Origin: Acinetobacter harbinensis
GTDB lineage: Bacteria; Pseudomonadota; Gammaproteobacteria; Pseudomonadales; Moraxellaceae
Length of the DNA: 64,000 nt
NCBI RefSeq assembly: GCF_000816495.1
Contig: NZ_JXBK01000001.1
Location: forward strand, 2,451,292 to 2,515,291
Direction of reading: 5' to 3'
The position numbers and the translations under genes are program-made. Below, one piece after another: positions 46,060 to 55,733 of this stretch (positions are counted from its first letter, which is position 1; each line of letters begins with the position of its first letter). Under the pieces are notes generated by a model. It did not search any database. It was not told the origin of the DNA and was given only the letters and a program-made list of their open reading frames with translations.

Positions 46060-47283
46060 TTAGCACTTACGCCCAAGATCCTGCTGATCCCACTGCTCAT
46101 TCAGCAATAACTCAAGCGAATGCTTTTCAATGCCATACATCTGTTTGAGCGCTTGAATTTGTGCCAATACGGCCTGATCGGGCGCAGTATAATCTTGACG
46201 CTTGGTGGCCAAGATCATTTTATTTTTACTGGTATGCTCCAAAGCCACGAACTCAAAAACTTTGCTTTCATAACCATAGGCTTTAAGCAATAACGCACGA
46301 ATAGTATCCGTCAGCATTTCCGCCTGTTGTCCGGCATGAATACCAAATTGTAGCATCGGCTTAAGCACTTCTGGGCTTACTAACTGTGGACGCAATTCTT
46401 TGTGGCAACACGGCGCGCACATAATCATTTGCGCGTTTAAGCGAATACCACTGTGAATGGCAAAGTCAGTGGCCACATCGCAGGCATGTAAAGCAATCAT
46501 CACATCTAAGTGTTCAGGTTGATAAGTGCGTACATCACCTTGGAAAAAATCCAATTGGGTAAACTGCGCTTGCGTGGCCACCTTTTGACAAAACTCGACC
46601 ATTTTAGGATTCAGCTCGACCCCTGTGATAAAAGGCGTTTGCCCGTGCTTGCTCAGATAGTCATACAAGGCAAACGTCAAATAGCCTTTGCCTGAACCAA
46701 AATCGACCACGCGTAAAGCCGATGCAGTGCTGCTGATTTGCGCTAAAGCACCGGAAAAAATTTCCACGAACTTATTAATCTGTTTCCATTTACGCGCCAT
46801 GCTGGGAATAATCTGCGCTTTATGATCGGTAATACCCAAAGGCTGTAAAAAATAACTGTCTTGATCGACATAGCGATGCTTTGCACGATCATGCGCTTGC
46901 TGCGTGAGCGGCGGCGCGGCGGCCGCAGATTTATGTGTAGTGCGTGTCAGCATGGCTTTTTTCTTATTTTTTTTTAGTTGTACCTCAGCCGAGGTGGTAA
47001 ATAAATTGGCTTGTTTACACTGTGCCAATAAGGATTCAAGCAAAGCAGGCGCTTCATCTAAGGGATAGTTTTTGGTGACATCTTGAGTTTGATAACGATA
47101 TAAACAACTCAGTACCACTTGCTGCTGCACCGATACCATACGTAAGATAATTTTGTCTAACTGCGCCAATTCACCTTGATACTGACTTAAAATCATTCGA
47201 TCAAAACTTTGTGTTTCAATCGCTTGCTGGAAAGCTTCTAAAAATTGTTGCTCTTGAATACAAGCAGAAGCCGGCTGAGACAT
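46060..47283 (-). CDS. SAM-dependent methyltransferase, METTL25-like (Methyltransf_32)
   Basis: A 407-residue protein. The N-terminal half (1-170) is helical with a Lys-rich segment (QLKKNKKKAMLTR), and the C-terminal methyltransferase domain starts at VVDFGSGKGYLTFALYDYL (SAM motif I), then GVELNPKMVEF, LHACDVATDFAI and the unusual MCAPCCHKELRPQ. That Cys-Cys-His motif is reminiscent of the eukaryotic METTL25/GSTCD group (family Methyltransf_32). The target is not known; an RNA or tRNA substrate is plausible. Single gene or with the GNAT gene. Confidence 0.75.
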   Translation of the reverse strand: MSQPASACIQEQQFLEAFQQAIETQSFDRMILSQYQGELAQLDKIILRMVSVQQQVVLSCLYRYQTQDVTKNYPLDEAPALLESLLAQCKQANLFTTSAEVQLKKNKKKAMLTRTTHKSAAAAPPLTQQAHDRAKHRYVDQDSYFLQPLGITDHKAQIIPSMARKWKQINKFVEIFSGALAQISSTASALRVVDFGSGKGYLTFALYDYLSKHGQTPFITGVELNPKMVEFCQKVATQAQFTQLDFFQGDVRTYQPEHLDVMIALHACDVATDFAIHSGIRLNAQMIMCAPCCHKELRPQLVSPEVLKPMLQFGIHAGQQAEMLTDTIRALLLKAYGYESKVFEFVALEHTSKNKMILATKRQDYTAPDQAVLAQIQALKQMYGIEKHSLELLLNEQWDQQDLGRKC

Positions 47284-47384
47284 AGCGATAACTCGAATAA
47301 ATTAGACCTACAGTTTAAAACGTCTTACTTTAAAGGTAAAATTTCATTACTATACGAGTGTATTTTTAATCATTGAGCCTCACC

Positions 47385-48026
47385 ATGACTGCTGCGCACG
47401 TCTCCGATTATCCGCACCGTGAAGAACAGATCAATGCCTTAAGTCATGCGCTGGGTGCCATCTTGGCCGTGATCGCCAGTATTTTTATGTTAATCAAAGG
47501 TCATTATTTGCCCGTCGGCCAGTTTTTTGGCTTATCAGTTTATGCTTTAAGTTTAATTCTGCTGTTCTCAAGCTCGGCAATTTATCATTTTGCCACTGAC
47601 TATGAAAAACGCGCTTGGTATAAAAAACTCGATCATACCGCTATTTATTATTTAATTGCCGGCACCTATACCCCGTTTTTATCGATTGCCCTTCCCACCA
47701 CCAAAGCGCATTACCTGCTGATTGCACTGTGGCTCATTGCAGCAATCGGGACGTTATTTAAATTGGTGTTTATTCATCGTTTTCAAAAAATCTCACTGAT
47801 GGCTTATTTGTTGATGGGTTGGCTGGCGCTGCTGGTAATGGACGATATGCGCCAATTTCTAAGTACGGAAGCCTTAACTTATCTTATTTTAGGTGGCTTA
47901 GCTTATACCGTCGGTGCATTGTTTTATGCCTTAAAAAAGGTAAGATACAGTCATGCGATCTGGCATATCTTTGTATTGTTGGGGGCGGGATTACACTTCT
48001 TTGCCATCTATCTTTACGTGATCTAA
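47385..48026 (+). CDS. trhA: PAQR-family membrane homeostasis protein (hemolysin III type)
   Basis: A 213-residue protein with seven membrane helices. PAQR motifs are intact: EEQINALSHALGAI in helix 1, SSAIYHFATDYEKR with the metal His, and SHAIWHIFVLLGAGLHFFAIYLYV with the two C-terminal His that complete the Zn site. E. coli TrhA (YqfA) regulates membrane fluidity with unsaturated lipids. I use the ATG at 47385 (MTAAHVSD); the frame is open from a TTG 12 bases earlier. Ribosome-binding site weak. Confidence 0.88.
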   Translation: MTAAHVSDYPHREEQINALSHALGAILAVIASIFMLIKGHYLPVGQFFGLSVYALSLILLFSSSAIYHFATDYEKRAWYKKLDHTAIYYLIAGTYTPFLSIALPTTKAHYLLIALWLIAAIGTLFKLVFIHRFQKISLMAYLLMGWLALLVMDDMRQFLSTEALTYLILGGLAYTVGALFYALKKVRYSHAIWHIFVLLGAGLHFFAIYLYVI

Positions 48027-48159
48027 CTGTTTCATTTCACTTCAGTGACCCTGAATGAATTGAGTCCGTTTTTCGTTGTTTTTTTAAGAAATTACGCCTT
48101 TTTTAAAAAGATTACCCTTTTAAAACTAATTTTTTATTTTTACGAAGTGTAAGGTTATT

Positions 48160-49470
48160 ATGGCGTCATCAAATTCTCATGCTGCAGTGGCAGCCAAAAA
48201 TTCAAAATTCCGCGTGCTCAGTGCAAGTTTGGTCGGTACCACAATCGAGTTTTTCGATTTTTATATTTATGCCACCGCCGCGGTACTGATCTTCCCGCAT
48301 TTGTTTTTTCCCGCCAGCACGGACCCCACCACGGCGACCATTCAATCCTTGGCCACTTTTGCTTTGGCCTTTATTGCCCGTCCTATTGGTGCAGCCATCT
48401 TTGGCCACTTAGGTGACCGTATTGGGCGTAAAGCCACTTTGGTTGCCGCGCTAATGACCATGGGTATCTCGACCGTATCGATTGGTCTATTGCCCACCTA
48501 CGAACACATTGGGATTGCTGCACCATTACTGTTGGCACTGTGCCGTTTAGGGCAAGGACTGGGCTTAGGCGGTGAATGGAGCGGTGCAGTACTGTTGGCT
48601 ACGGAAAATGCCCCAGAGGGTAAACGCGCGTGGTACGGCATGTTCCCGCAACTGGGCGCGCCTATTGGCTTTATCTTGGCCACAGGATCGTTTTTACTGT
48701 TGGGTGCGTTAATGTCAGAAGCGGACTTTATGCAATGGGGCTGGCGTATTCCGTTTATTGCCAGTGCCTTATTGGTGATTGTCGGCTTATGGATTCGGTT
48801 ACAGCTGCATGAAACACCGGCTTTTCAGAAAGTATTAGACAAACAAAAAGAAGTCAATATTCCCTTTACAGAAGTCATGACCAAGCACTGGCGCACCCTC
48901 ATTTTAGGCACCATTGCTGCTATTTGTACTTTTGTGGTGTTTTACTTAACCACGGTGTTTGCCTTAAATTGGGGCACCACTCAATTGGGCTATTCACGCG
49001 CCGAATTCTTACAGTTACAGTTATTTGCCACGTTATCTTTTGCCACATTTATTCCTATTTCAGCCATTTTGGCAGAAAAATTTGGACGACGTAGCACCTC
49101 TGTTGCGGTGTGTATCGCTGCGGCTTTATTTGGTTTGGTTTTTTCTCGTATGCTGGAATCAGGCAGCACGCCAGTGGTGTTCTTATTTTTATGTACTGGT
49201 TTGGCCATTATGGGCTTAACCTACGGCCCTATCGGTACAGTGCTGTCAGAGATTTTCCCCATTTCGGTGCGCTATACTGGCTCTGCCTTAACCTTTAACT
49301 TAGCCGGTATTTTTGGTGCGTCTTTTGCCCCGCTGATTGCCACGAAGCTTGCCACCAGTTATGGACTGTATGCTGTAGGATATTACTTAACCGCAGCCTC
49401 GATTTTATCCATGTTGGCTTTTCTAGCACTGCGTGAAACTAAAAATGACGATGTTAATAATCAAATTTAG
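48160..49470 (+). CDS. MFS transporter, metabolite:H+ symporter (MHS) family
   Basis: A 436-residue, 12-helix MFS protein. It has the MHS signatures GTTIEFFDFYIYATAA in helix 1, the RPIGAAIFGHLGDRIGRK loop 2-3 motif and GLGLGGEWSGAVLLATENAP in helix 4. Relatives include ShiA, ProP-like and benzoate/tricarballylate carriers; the substrate cannot be read here. It is monocistronic, with AAGGTTAT upstream of the ATG and a terminator after it. No catabolic gene for an aromatic or organic acid is adjacent. Confidence 0.83.
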   Translation: MASSNSHAAVAAKNSKFRVLSASLVGTTIEFFDFYIYATAAVLIFPHLFFPASTDPTTATIQSLATFALAFIARPIGAAIFGHLGDRIGRKATLVAALMTMGISTVSIGLLPTYEHIGIAAPLLLALCRLGQGLGLGGEWSGAVLLATENAPEGKRAWYGMFPQLGAPIGFILATGSFLLLGALMSEADFMQWGWRIPFIASALLVIVGLWIRLQLHETPAFQKVLDKQKEVNIPFTEVMTKHWRTLILGTIAAICTFVVFYLTTVFALNWGTTQLGYSRAEFLQLQLFATLSFATFIPISAILAEKFGRRSTSVAVCIAAALFGLVFSRMLESGSTPVVFLFLCTGLAIMGLTYGPIGTVLSEIFPISVRYTGSALTFNLAGIFGASFAPLIATKLATSYGLYAVGYYLTAASILSMLAFLALRETKNDDVNNQI

Positions 49471-49484
49471 TTGTACTCAAATCT

Positions 49485-49517
49485 AAAAAAACCAGCGTCA
49501 TGACGCTGGTTTTTTTA
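49485..49517. terminator. Bidirectional terminator
   Basis: AAAAAAACCAGCGTCA and TGACGCTGGTTTTTTT, a near-continuous palindrome between convergent genes. Confidence 0.9.
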
Positions 49518-49535
49518 ATTGATTATTGGTGATTT

Positions 49536-49880
49536 TTAGATCTGCTCATCCATCAAAATTTGTTGATACAGCTCATTAAACTGTTCGCGGTCTCCACCGG
49601 CTTGATAAAAACAATCAATAAGCTGTTTAACTAATACCCGAAATTCAGGCATGGCATATAAATGTTCCATCAAGCTGGGAATCTGCTCTGCTGTTAGACC
49701 AAATGCAGCAATGACCTGTACAAAATGCTGATACTCCTGCTCACTTTGCTCTGATGTGCTGGAAAAATTTTGTTTGCGGTGGTGAAGATGCTGCTGTAAG
49801 GCGCTGAGTGCCTGTTCTAGCTGCGCGGATTGACTGAGCGATAAGGCAAAAAATTGACCGACTTCTTGTGAAAAAGACAT
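49536..49880 (-). CDS. Hypothetical helical 114-residue protein
   Basis: A soluble, Gln/Leu-rich, probably all-helical protein (MSFSQEVGQFFALSLSQSAQ ... NELYQQILMDEQI) with a serine/glutamine-rich linker at about 38-50. No family recognised. Start ATG at 49880 has GGAGAG nearby (AGGAGAGCC). Convergent with the MHS transporter across a terminator. Probably a real gene, cytoplasmic. Confidence 0.6.
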   Translation of the reverse strand: MSFSQEVGQFFALSLSQSAQLEQALSALQQHLHHRKQNFSSTSEQSEQEYQHFVQVIAAFGLTAEQIPSLMEHLYAMPEFRVLVKQLIDCFYQAGGDREQFNELYQQILMDEQI

Positions 49881-50006
49881 AGGCTCTCCTGTATTTTATT
49901 GTAATTGATGCAAATTTCTTATCATAAAAATATGTGATTGTGCTTTAAATATGAGGCTTAAATACTCAGGCAGCATCCATTGAATCGCAATAGGCTGCCT
50001 GCAACA

Positions 50007-51017
50007 TTAAATCAATTCAATAATATCAATAGTGGGCGGAACAAAAAAGCGAAACGGTACACCCACCATCCCTGTGCCAACTGTAACAAAGACATCAGCA
50101 TTTTCATGGTTATACATGCCTTTTTTATGTCCCAAGATCGAGACTTTTTTCATAATATAATTGGTCAACCAAGGCAACTCGACCTGTCCACCGTGCGTAT
50201 GTCCCGATAGCATTAACGGACGTGTCGGCAATTTCGGCACCATATCGACGGTATCAGGGTTGTGCGATAAAATAATCCACGGTTTATCTTGAGGTAAATC
50301 AGGCAAATAACGCATATCGGTTTTGCCGGCCCATAAATCACCCACTCCCAATAAACGAAACTCATCAAATTCAACAATCTGACCTTCAATATCAATCACA
50401 TTATTGACACTAAGCGCATGTCTTAACAATTGCTGAATGGGCGGCCCGGGATATTGTTCATCGTGATTGCCATTGACTGAATATACAGGCGCTTCTATCT
50501 GTTTCAGTGTTTCTAATTCTTGTGCCAATTTATTTTCTGGCTCATAGGTCCAATCCCCCGCCACCATCACCAAATCGGGTTGTTGTTGGTTAATTTTCTT
50601 CACAATGGTTTTCAGCTGACGCTCATGTCCAGAAAATAGTCCAATGTGTAAATCGGCAATTAAGGCGATTTTAACCGGACGCTGCATTTTTTGCTCAGGA
50701 TTTAACGAATACTGTTGATGCTGCACGCGTACAAAATGCGGTTCAATAAAGCGTGCATAAATCAGCACACAACTGAGTAAGAAAATAAAAATGCTTTGCT
50801 GGCTAGAATAGTGACTGCTCCAACCAGAATATAAGCTAAAGAAAAATAAAGGAAAAAGTAAATAAGATAAATAAAATGCCAATAAATGAACAAAAGATTT
50901 AAACGGATGAATGGTTTCGGTACGTGTTTGACTGTGCCACGCTTGTGCCACTCCCCACAGTGCAATCAAGGCAAAACTGAGGTAAAAATAAAAAATGACG
51001 CTGTGCGTGTCCCACAT
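50007..51017 (-). CDS. Membrane-anchored metallophosphoesterase (YkuE/YaeI-like)
   Basis: A 336-residue protein with four hydrophobic helices in residues 5-95 and a calcineurin-type phosphoesterase domain from about 115: IALIADLHIG (metal-binding D-x-H), GDWTYEPE (GD), SVNGNHDEQYPG (GNHD), WIILSHNPD (H) and SGHTHGGQVELP (GHTH). The set of five metal motifs is complete. YkuE/YaeI members hydrolyse UDP-sugar lipid or lipid A precursors or other phosphoesters; substrate unknown. Single gene, ATG start. Confidence 0.83.
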   Translation of the reverse strand: MWDTHSVIFYFYLSFALIALWGVAQAWHSQTRTETIHPFKSFVHLLAFYLSYLLFPLFFFSLYSGWSSHYSSQQSIFIFLLSCVLIYARFIEPHFVRVQHQQYSLNPEQKMQRPVKIALIADLHIGLFSGHERQLKTIVKKINQQQPDLVMVAGDWTYEPENKLAQELETLKQIEAPVYSVNGNHDEQYPGPPIQQLLRHALSVNNVIDIEGQIVEFDEFRLLGVGDLWAGKTDMRYLPDLPQDKPWIILSHNPDTVDMVPKLPTRPLMLSGHTHGGQVELPWLTNYIMKKVSILGHKKGMYNHENADVFVTVGTGMVGVPFRFFVPPTIDIIELI

Positions 51018-51128
51018 AATAACTTCTCTGGCGATAACGATGAGATGACATCATTCATCTATTCTTGTATTTATCTTTTCACAGCTGGCACTTATACTCA
51101 AACCAAATTTTGGTATTGTTTATAATCT

Positions 51129-52763
51129 ATGGCGCAATTTCCCGATCAAATTTCCCCCTTAGCTGCTGCTCAGTTGCGCCGTACTTCGTCTTATACAGCC
51201 GCAGTACTGTTGGGCTGTAGCTTGATTTCAGTCCTGCCTGCCTGCTCCACTTTGCCTAAACAATCAGCTCCGGTGGTTGAATACGCTTTTGCAACCGAAA
51301 CCAAACACAGTTCGCTGGCGCAGATTGTGTTACCGCTCAGAGCGCAATACCCCAATTTAACCGGTTATCACCTTTTATATGACCCACTAGAAGCATTTGC
51401 AGCGCGTATCCATCTGATTGATCGAGCTGAAAAGACCTTAGATTTACAGTATTACATTTGGGACAATGACAAAATTGGCTCGCTGGCGCTGCACTCTATT
51501 ATTCAAGCTGCCGATCGTGGGGTAAAGGTGCGCTTGTTGATTGATGACAACAATGCCAAAAAAATGGAAGGCATTTATCTGGCGCTGGATCAACATGTCA
51601 ATATTGAAGTTAAACTGTATAACCCGTACCGTTTTCGACATTACCGCGCCATGGATATGGTGCTGGATTTAAAACGTATTAACCGTCGTATGCACAATAA
51701 GAGCTTTATTGCCGACAATCAAATTGCCTTGATTGGCGGTCGCAATATGAGTAATCAATATTATAACGTCAGTGAAAACTATCAATTTTCTGATGTGGAT
51801 GTGATGTTGGTGGGTTCAGCAGCCGATGAAATCGTACATTCTTTCGATGATTATTGGAATGATGACTATGCTTTTGATGTGCAAAAAATTGTCAATCCTA
51901 AGCACTACAGCTTGCGTTTTGACAGTCTAAAACAACAACTCGATAGCCACTATCAAATCAGTACCGTACAAAATTATCTGGACTTGGCCAATCGCTCTCA
52001 CGCTTTTGAAGAGTGGTTAAACCACAGTATTCAGCTGGATTGGGTTAAAGCTGAAATTGTCAGCGACTCTCCGAATAAAATTAGAGCCAAAGCAAAAAAA
52101 GAACAGCATTTGAATTTTCAGTTATTAAAACATTTAGAAAAACCCGAACACAGTGTCGATATTATTTCAGCTTATTTTGTACCAGAGAAAAAAGGTGCAA
52201 AAATGCTGGGTGAATTGGCGGAAAGAGATATTCGCGTGCGCGTGCTGACCAACTCTTTTTCTGCCAATGATGTCTCTTTGGTGCATGCCTTTTATGGTAA
52301 ATATCGCAAGGATTTGTTAAAGCATGATGTCGAATTATATGAGTTTTTATCCGCACCAGAAGCGCAAAATTTAAATACTTATACCGAGGAAATTGCTGAA
52401 AAAGCCAAAGTCAGTTTAAAAGGTCTAAGTCGCTCTAGCTTACATGCCAAACTGATGACCATTGATGAAAAACAAGTCTTTATTGGCTCGTTTAATTTCG
52501 ATCCCCGTTCTGCTTATTTAAATACTGAAATTGGGGTGTTGCTGGATAGTCCAAAATTGGCCAATGCCGTGCATCAAACCATGAATCAGAACTTATCTAA
52601 ATATGCCTATAAATTGCTATTAGATGCCAACCAATCGATTAACTGGAAAATTCAACGCCATGATGGCAGTGTAAAAACCTATCAAAATGAACCCAAGATG
52701 AAATGGTGGCAAAGAGCCGGTGTAAAAATCATTTCGTGGTTGCCTATTGAAGGCTTTATGTAA
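51129..52763 (+). CDS. Phospholipase D-like / cardiolipin synthase-type lipoprotein
   Basis: A 544-residue protein with a lipoprotein signal (LGCSLISVLPAC, lipobox LPAC with Cys near 39). Two PLD motifs are present: HNKSFIADNQIALIGGRNMS (about 190) and HAKLMTIDEKQVFIGSFNFD (about 435), followed by the YLNTEIGVLL element. It belongs to the ClsC-like group that joins phospholipids to make cardiolipin; the outer-membrane or periplasmic lipoprotein form is common in Acinetobacter. A consensus TATAAT overlaps the region only 2 bases upstream of the ATG, so either this is not the real -10 or the start is further in; TTG at residue 16 would also precede a credible signal peptide. Confidence 0.83.
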   Translation: MAQFPDQISPLAAAQLRRTSSYTAAVLLGCSLISVLPACSTLPKQSAPVVEYAFATETKHSSLAQIVLPLRAQYPNLTGYHLLYDPLEAFAARIHLIDRAEKTLDLQYYIWDNDKIGSLALHSIIQAADRGVKVRLLIDDNNAKKMEGIYLALDQHVNIEVKLYNPYRFRHYRAMDMVLDLKRINRRMHNKSFIADNQIALIGGRNMSNQYYNVSENYQFSDVDVMLVGSAADEIVHSFDDYWNDDYAFDVQKIVNPKHYSLRFDSLKQQLDSHYQISTVQNYLDLANRSHAFEEWLNHSIQLDWVKAEIVSDSPNKIRAKAKKEQHLNFQLLKHLEKPEHSVDIISAYFVPEKKGAKMLGELAERDIRVRVLTNSFSANDVSLVHAFYGKYRKDLLKHDVELYEFLSAPEAQNLNTYTEEIAEKAKVSLKGLSRSSLHAKLMTIDEKQVFIGSFNFDPRSAYLNTEIGVLLDSPKLANAVHQTMNQNLSKYAYKLLLDANQSINWKIQRHDGSVKTYQNEPKMKWWQRAGVKIISWLPIEGFM

Positions 52764-52782
52764 AAAGCCTTACCTTAAAGCA

Positions 52783-53592
52783 CTAAGCACTTCTTTTGAG
52801 TACTTTTTGCTGTAGCTGTGCAAGCCGTTGAATCATTTGTTGACGGACTTCATCGGTCAGGCTTTCCATACTATGTCCTTCTACCGCAATAGCGGGTAAA
52901 AGCAATAAATGTGCAGTCACTTTTGGCATGGCCAATACTTTTTTAACGTGCTCAATCAGGCTCATCTCACCAAAGTAAGGAGCCACCATATCCAGCTCAC
53001 CGGCTTGGTTAACATAGCAAATCAAGCAAATTTGTACTGGACGCTGCGCCTCAATGGCCGCACCAAGAATACGACCGTAAATTTTTTTAATTCGAGAACC
53101 ATCAGAGGTGGTCGCTTCGGGGAAAAATAATACCGGAATATCTTGCTTTAAAAAATCGGTGATTTGTTCACGAATTCTGACTGAATCACCCGAACCGCGT
53201 TTAATAAATAAGGTGCCACCACCTTTGGCCAATTTACCCAATAATGGCCATTTTTCAATTTCGGCTTTGGCCAAAAAGAAAACCCGTGCGCCTGAACCCA
53301 ACACCGCAATATCTAACCACGAAATATGATTGCTGACCCACAGCGCCGGCTGCTTGGCAATCTCACCATGCACTTCAACCTCTAAGTTAAAGACTTTACA
53401 CAATTGACGGCAAAAATATTGCACATAACGCGTGTTACAGGGATTATTCGGCTCTTTATATAAGCCATAACGAAAGACCAAATAAAATCCTTGTGCAATG
53501 ACCGCCAAAACAGCCAATGACTTTTTACTGTATAAGAAAAATTTAGACAGACTATGGAGTGAAGAAAGTTCAGTTACAGAAGATTGGCTCAT
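52783..53592 (-). CDS. 1-acyl-glycerol-3-phosphate acyltransferase (PlsC-like)
   Basis: A 269-residue acyltransferase. Motif I NHISWLD (catalytic HX4D) is near residue 87, motif III FFPEATTSDG near 156, and the IKRGSGDSVR element in between. One or two hydrophobic segments (about 15-40 and 95-120) associate it with the membrane. It probably acylates lysophosphatidate or lyso-ornithine lipid; the latter (OlsA) cannot be excluded. I start at ATG 53592 because the frame upstream opens with TTG lacking a good ribosome-binding site. Convergent with the PLD-type gene, 20 bp apart, both lipid enzymes. Confidence 0.82.
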   Translation of the reverse strand: MSQSSVTELSSLHSLSKFFLYSKKSLAVLAVIAQGFYLVFRYGLYKEPNNPCNTRYVQYFCRQLCKVFNLEVEVHGEIAKQPALWVSNHISWLDIAVLGSGARVFFLAKAEIEKWPLLGKLAKGGGTLFIKRGSGDSVRIREQITDFLKQDIPVLFFPEATTSDGSRIKKIYGRILGAAIEAQRPVQICLICYVNQAGELDMVAPYFGEMSLIEHVKKVLAMPKVTAHLLLLPAIAVEGHSMESLTDEVRQQMIQRLAQLQQKVLKRSA

Positions 53593-53977
53593 AGATGGGT
53601 CACTGGTTAGCAAACACGGCGTTGAAGCATTGATGTGCTGTCATTCTATACTGTTCATTTTGATCTTGCATTGACGATACAATACAGAGCGCGTGATTTT
53701 GACAGCAATATTTCTGTGTATTGATGGTTTTTTTTAAGCCAAAACATAAATCCTACCCAATGCTCTCATTGATTAATAAAGCTTTACCCTTAACCTGAAT
53801 CTAAAATAAAATCAGCAGTTTACCTAAAATTAAAAAACAATTTACCTTAATTAATTGTTGAATTATCCTCCAATTCAATGTTTTGTTACGATGCATCGGC
53901 AAGTTTTTGCTATTTTTTACTATCTTGGCGAATTTTCTACTAAAATAAAGTTTTCCGTGTAGTAGAGATAGCAATTA
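53593..53977. other. Divergent PlsC-like / hflX intergenic region
   Basis: About 385 bp, very AT-rich. It must contain the hflX and PlsC-like promoters; TTGGCG at about 53933 and TAAAGT at 53954 are a poor -35/-10 pair. No ORF, tRNA or RNA motif that I can support. Notably hfq, the usual neighbour of hflX, is absent. Confidence 0.45.
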
Positions 53978-55309
53978 GTGGAATATTTTGAGCGACATCA
54001 AGGTGGTGAACGGGCGATATTGGTTAGCGTGTCGGTACAAATGTTAGATGACCTTGATGCCGAAGAATTTCGTTTATTGGCGGACTCAGCCGGTGCGGAA
54101 ATTCTGCAACACATCACTGCTCAACGTATTAAACCGGATCCAAAACTTTTTATTGGCTCAGGTAAAGCAGAAGAAATTGCTGAACTGGTTAAAGCAGAAG
54201 AAGTCGATTTGGTGGTTTTTGATCATTCGCTCTCTCCTGCCCAAGAACGAAATTTAGAAAGAATATTTCAATGCCGCGTAGTAGATCGCACCGGCTTAAT
54301 CTTAGATATTTTCGCACAACGTGCACGCACCCATGAAGGTAAGTTACAGGTCGAACTGGCACAGTTAAAGCATTTATCTTCACGTCTGGTACGCGGTTGG
54401 ACGCATCTTGAACGACAAAAAGGTGGTATTGGCTTACGTGGACCGGGTGAATCACAACTCGAAACTGACCGTCGTTTATTGCGTATTCGTATGGGGCAGT
54501 TGCAAGATCAATTGGAAAAGGTTCGCCAAACTCGCTTACAAGGCCGCGCAGCACGACAAAAAGCCTCCGTGCCCACCATTTCCTTGGTGGGTTATACCAA
54601 CGCGGGAAAATCAAGCTTGTTTAATATTTTAGCCAATAGTGACGTCTATGCGGCAGATCAACTCTTTGCCACCTTAGACCCGACTTTACGACGCTTAAAT
54701 TGGGATGGCATTGGCGCGTTGGTGCTGGCTGATACTGTTGGTTTTGTACGCAATTTACCGCACGCATTGGTGGAATCTTTTAAAGCGACCCTTGAGGAAA
54801 CCTTAGAAGCCAACTTATTGCTGCATGTCATCGATTCAAGTAGTCCAGATATGCTGGAACAAATTGAAGCGGTTGAAGCGGTATTAAAAGAAATTGGCGC
54901 CAATGTGCCGGTGCTTCGGGTGTATAACAAAATTGATATCAGTATGGAGGAGGCCAAAATTGTGTATGCTGCGCCGCACCTCCCCGATCGCGTCTATGTT
55001 TCTGCACACTCTAAACAAGGCTTAAATTTCTTACGTCAAGCGGTACAGGAATGCTTGATGGGGCAATTACAAAGTTTTGAGTTGGTGTTAAAACCAGAAT
55101 ATGGAAAATTACGCACGCAATTGTATGCGCTGAATGTGATTCAAACTGAACACTATGACGATGCAGGCAATCTAAATTTGCATATTATTATTGCGCCAAA
55201 TAAGCTGGAACAACTGATCAAACAAGCCCATTTACCGATTGATGAAATTTTAGGATCAAAAGCCTCACAGTTTAAAAGACCGCTTGAGGAATTTGAAATC
55301 AAAAGCTAA
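53978..55309 (+). CDS. hflX: Ribosome-rescue GTPase HflX
   Basis: A 443-residue protein with the HflX N-terminal domain (ILVSVSVQMLDDLDAEEFRLL, the PDPKLFIGSGKAEEI element and VVFDHSLSPAQERNLE, RTGLILDIFAQRARTHEGKLQVELAQL) and the G domain: GYTNAGKSSL (G1), DPTLRRL (G2), DTVGFVRNLP (G3), NKID (G4). HflX splits 70S ribosomes under heat stress. Translation starts at GTG 53978 (VEYFERHQGG); GAGA is 10 bases upstream. It is followed by an LrgA/LrgB pair, 43 bp apart on the same strand. Confidence 0.93.
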   Translation: MEYFERHQGGERAILVSVSVQMLDDLDAEEFRLLADSAGAEILQHITAQRIKPDPKLFIGSGKAEEIAELVKAEEVDLVVFDHSLSPAQERNLERIFQCRVVDRTGLILDIFAQRARTHEGKLQVELAQLKHLSSRLVRGWTHLERQKGGIGLRGPGESQLETDRRLLRIRMGQLQDQLEKVRQTRLQGRAARQKASVPTISLVGYTNAGKSSLFNILANSDVYAADQLFATLDPTLRRLNWDGIGALVLADTVGFVRNLPHALVESFKATLEETLEANLLLHVIDSSSPDMLEQIEAVEAVLKEIGANVPVLRVYNKIDISMEEAKIVYAAPHLPDRVYVSAHSKQGLNFLRQAVQECLMGQLQSFELVLKPEYGKLRTQLYALNVIQTEHYDDAGNLNLHIIIAPNKLEQLIKQAHLPIDEILGSKASQFKRPLEEFEIKS

Positions 55310-55351
55310 ATCAGGTAAAACAGATGGGTAGAATTTTAAAGTTTGGTAAAA

Positions 55352-55723
55352 ATGCACCGAATCAAAAGCATCGACTGGCCAGCATGGCTAGGTACACTGG
55401 CATTAATCATCTGCTTCCGTGAGGGAGCAGTGTGGTTAATGACACAATTTCATTATCCTGAACTGGGCAACTTAGTCGGTTTAATTGGGCTATTGCTGCT
55501 GCTATTGCTGTGGCGAAATCTACACAAACTTCCTGCGCGTTTGGTTGATACCAATAATAAAATAATGAAAGAAAGTGCTTTTGCCTTTTTGCCGATTAGT
55601 GCCGGCTCGTTGGTCATGTTGGTACATATGGGAAAAGAAATCCCTGTTTTTCTAATCGTCATGTGCCTTAGCACGCTTATTCCATTATGGGTATATGCAA
55701 AAATGGCCAAGCGTTGGTTATAA
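55352..55723 (+). CDS. LrgA/CidA-family membrane protein
   Basis: A 123-residue membrane protein from ATG 55352, with four hydrophobic helices. Its core LGNLVGLIGLLLLLLL and SAFAFLPISAGSLVMLVHMG fits the CidA/LrgA holin-like family, which pairs with LrgB to form an antiholin or export system affecting murein hydrolase activity. The ribosome-binding site is modest. It ends 10 bp before the LrgB-family gene and probably lies in an operon with hflX. Confidence 0.8.
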   Translation: MHRIKSIDWPAWLGTLALIICFREGAVWLMTQFHYPELGNLVGLIGLLLLLLLWRNLHKLPARLVDTNNKIMKESAFAFLPISAGSLVMLVHMGKEIPVFLIVMCLSTLIPLWVYAKMAKRWL

Positions 55724-55733
55724 GGGAAATAAT

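Noticed and set aside
53978..55309. hfq beside hflX
   Set aside because: The miaA-hfq-hflX arrangement of many gammaproteobacteria is not present; no Hfq-like ORF precedes hflX here.
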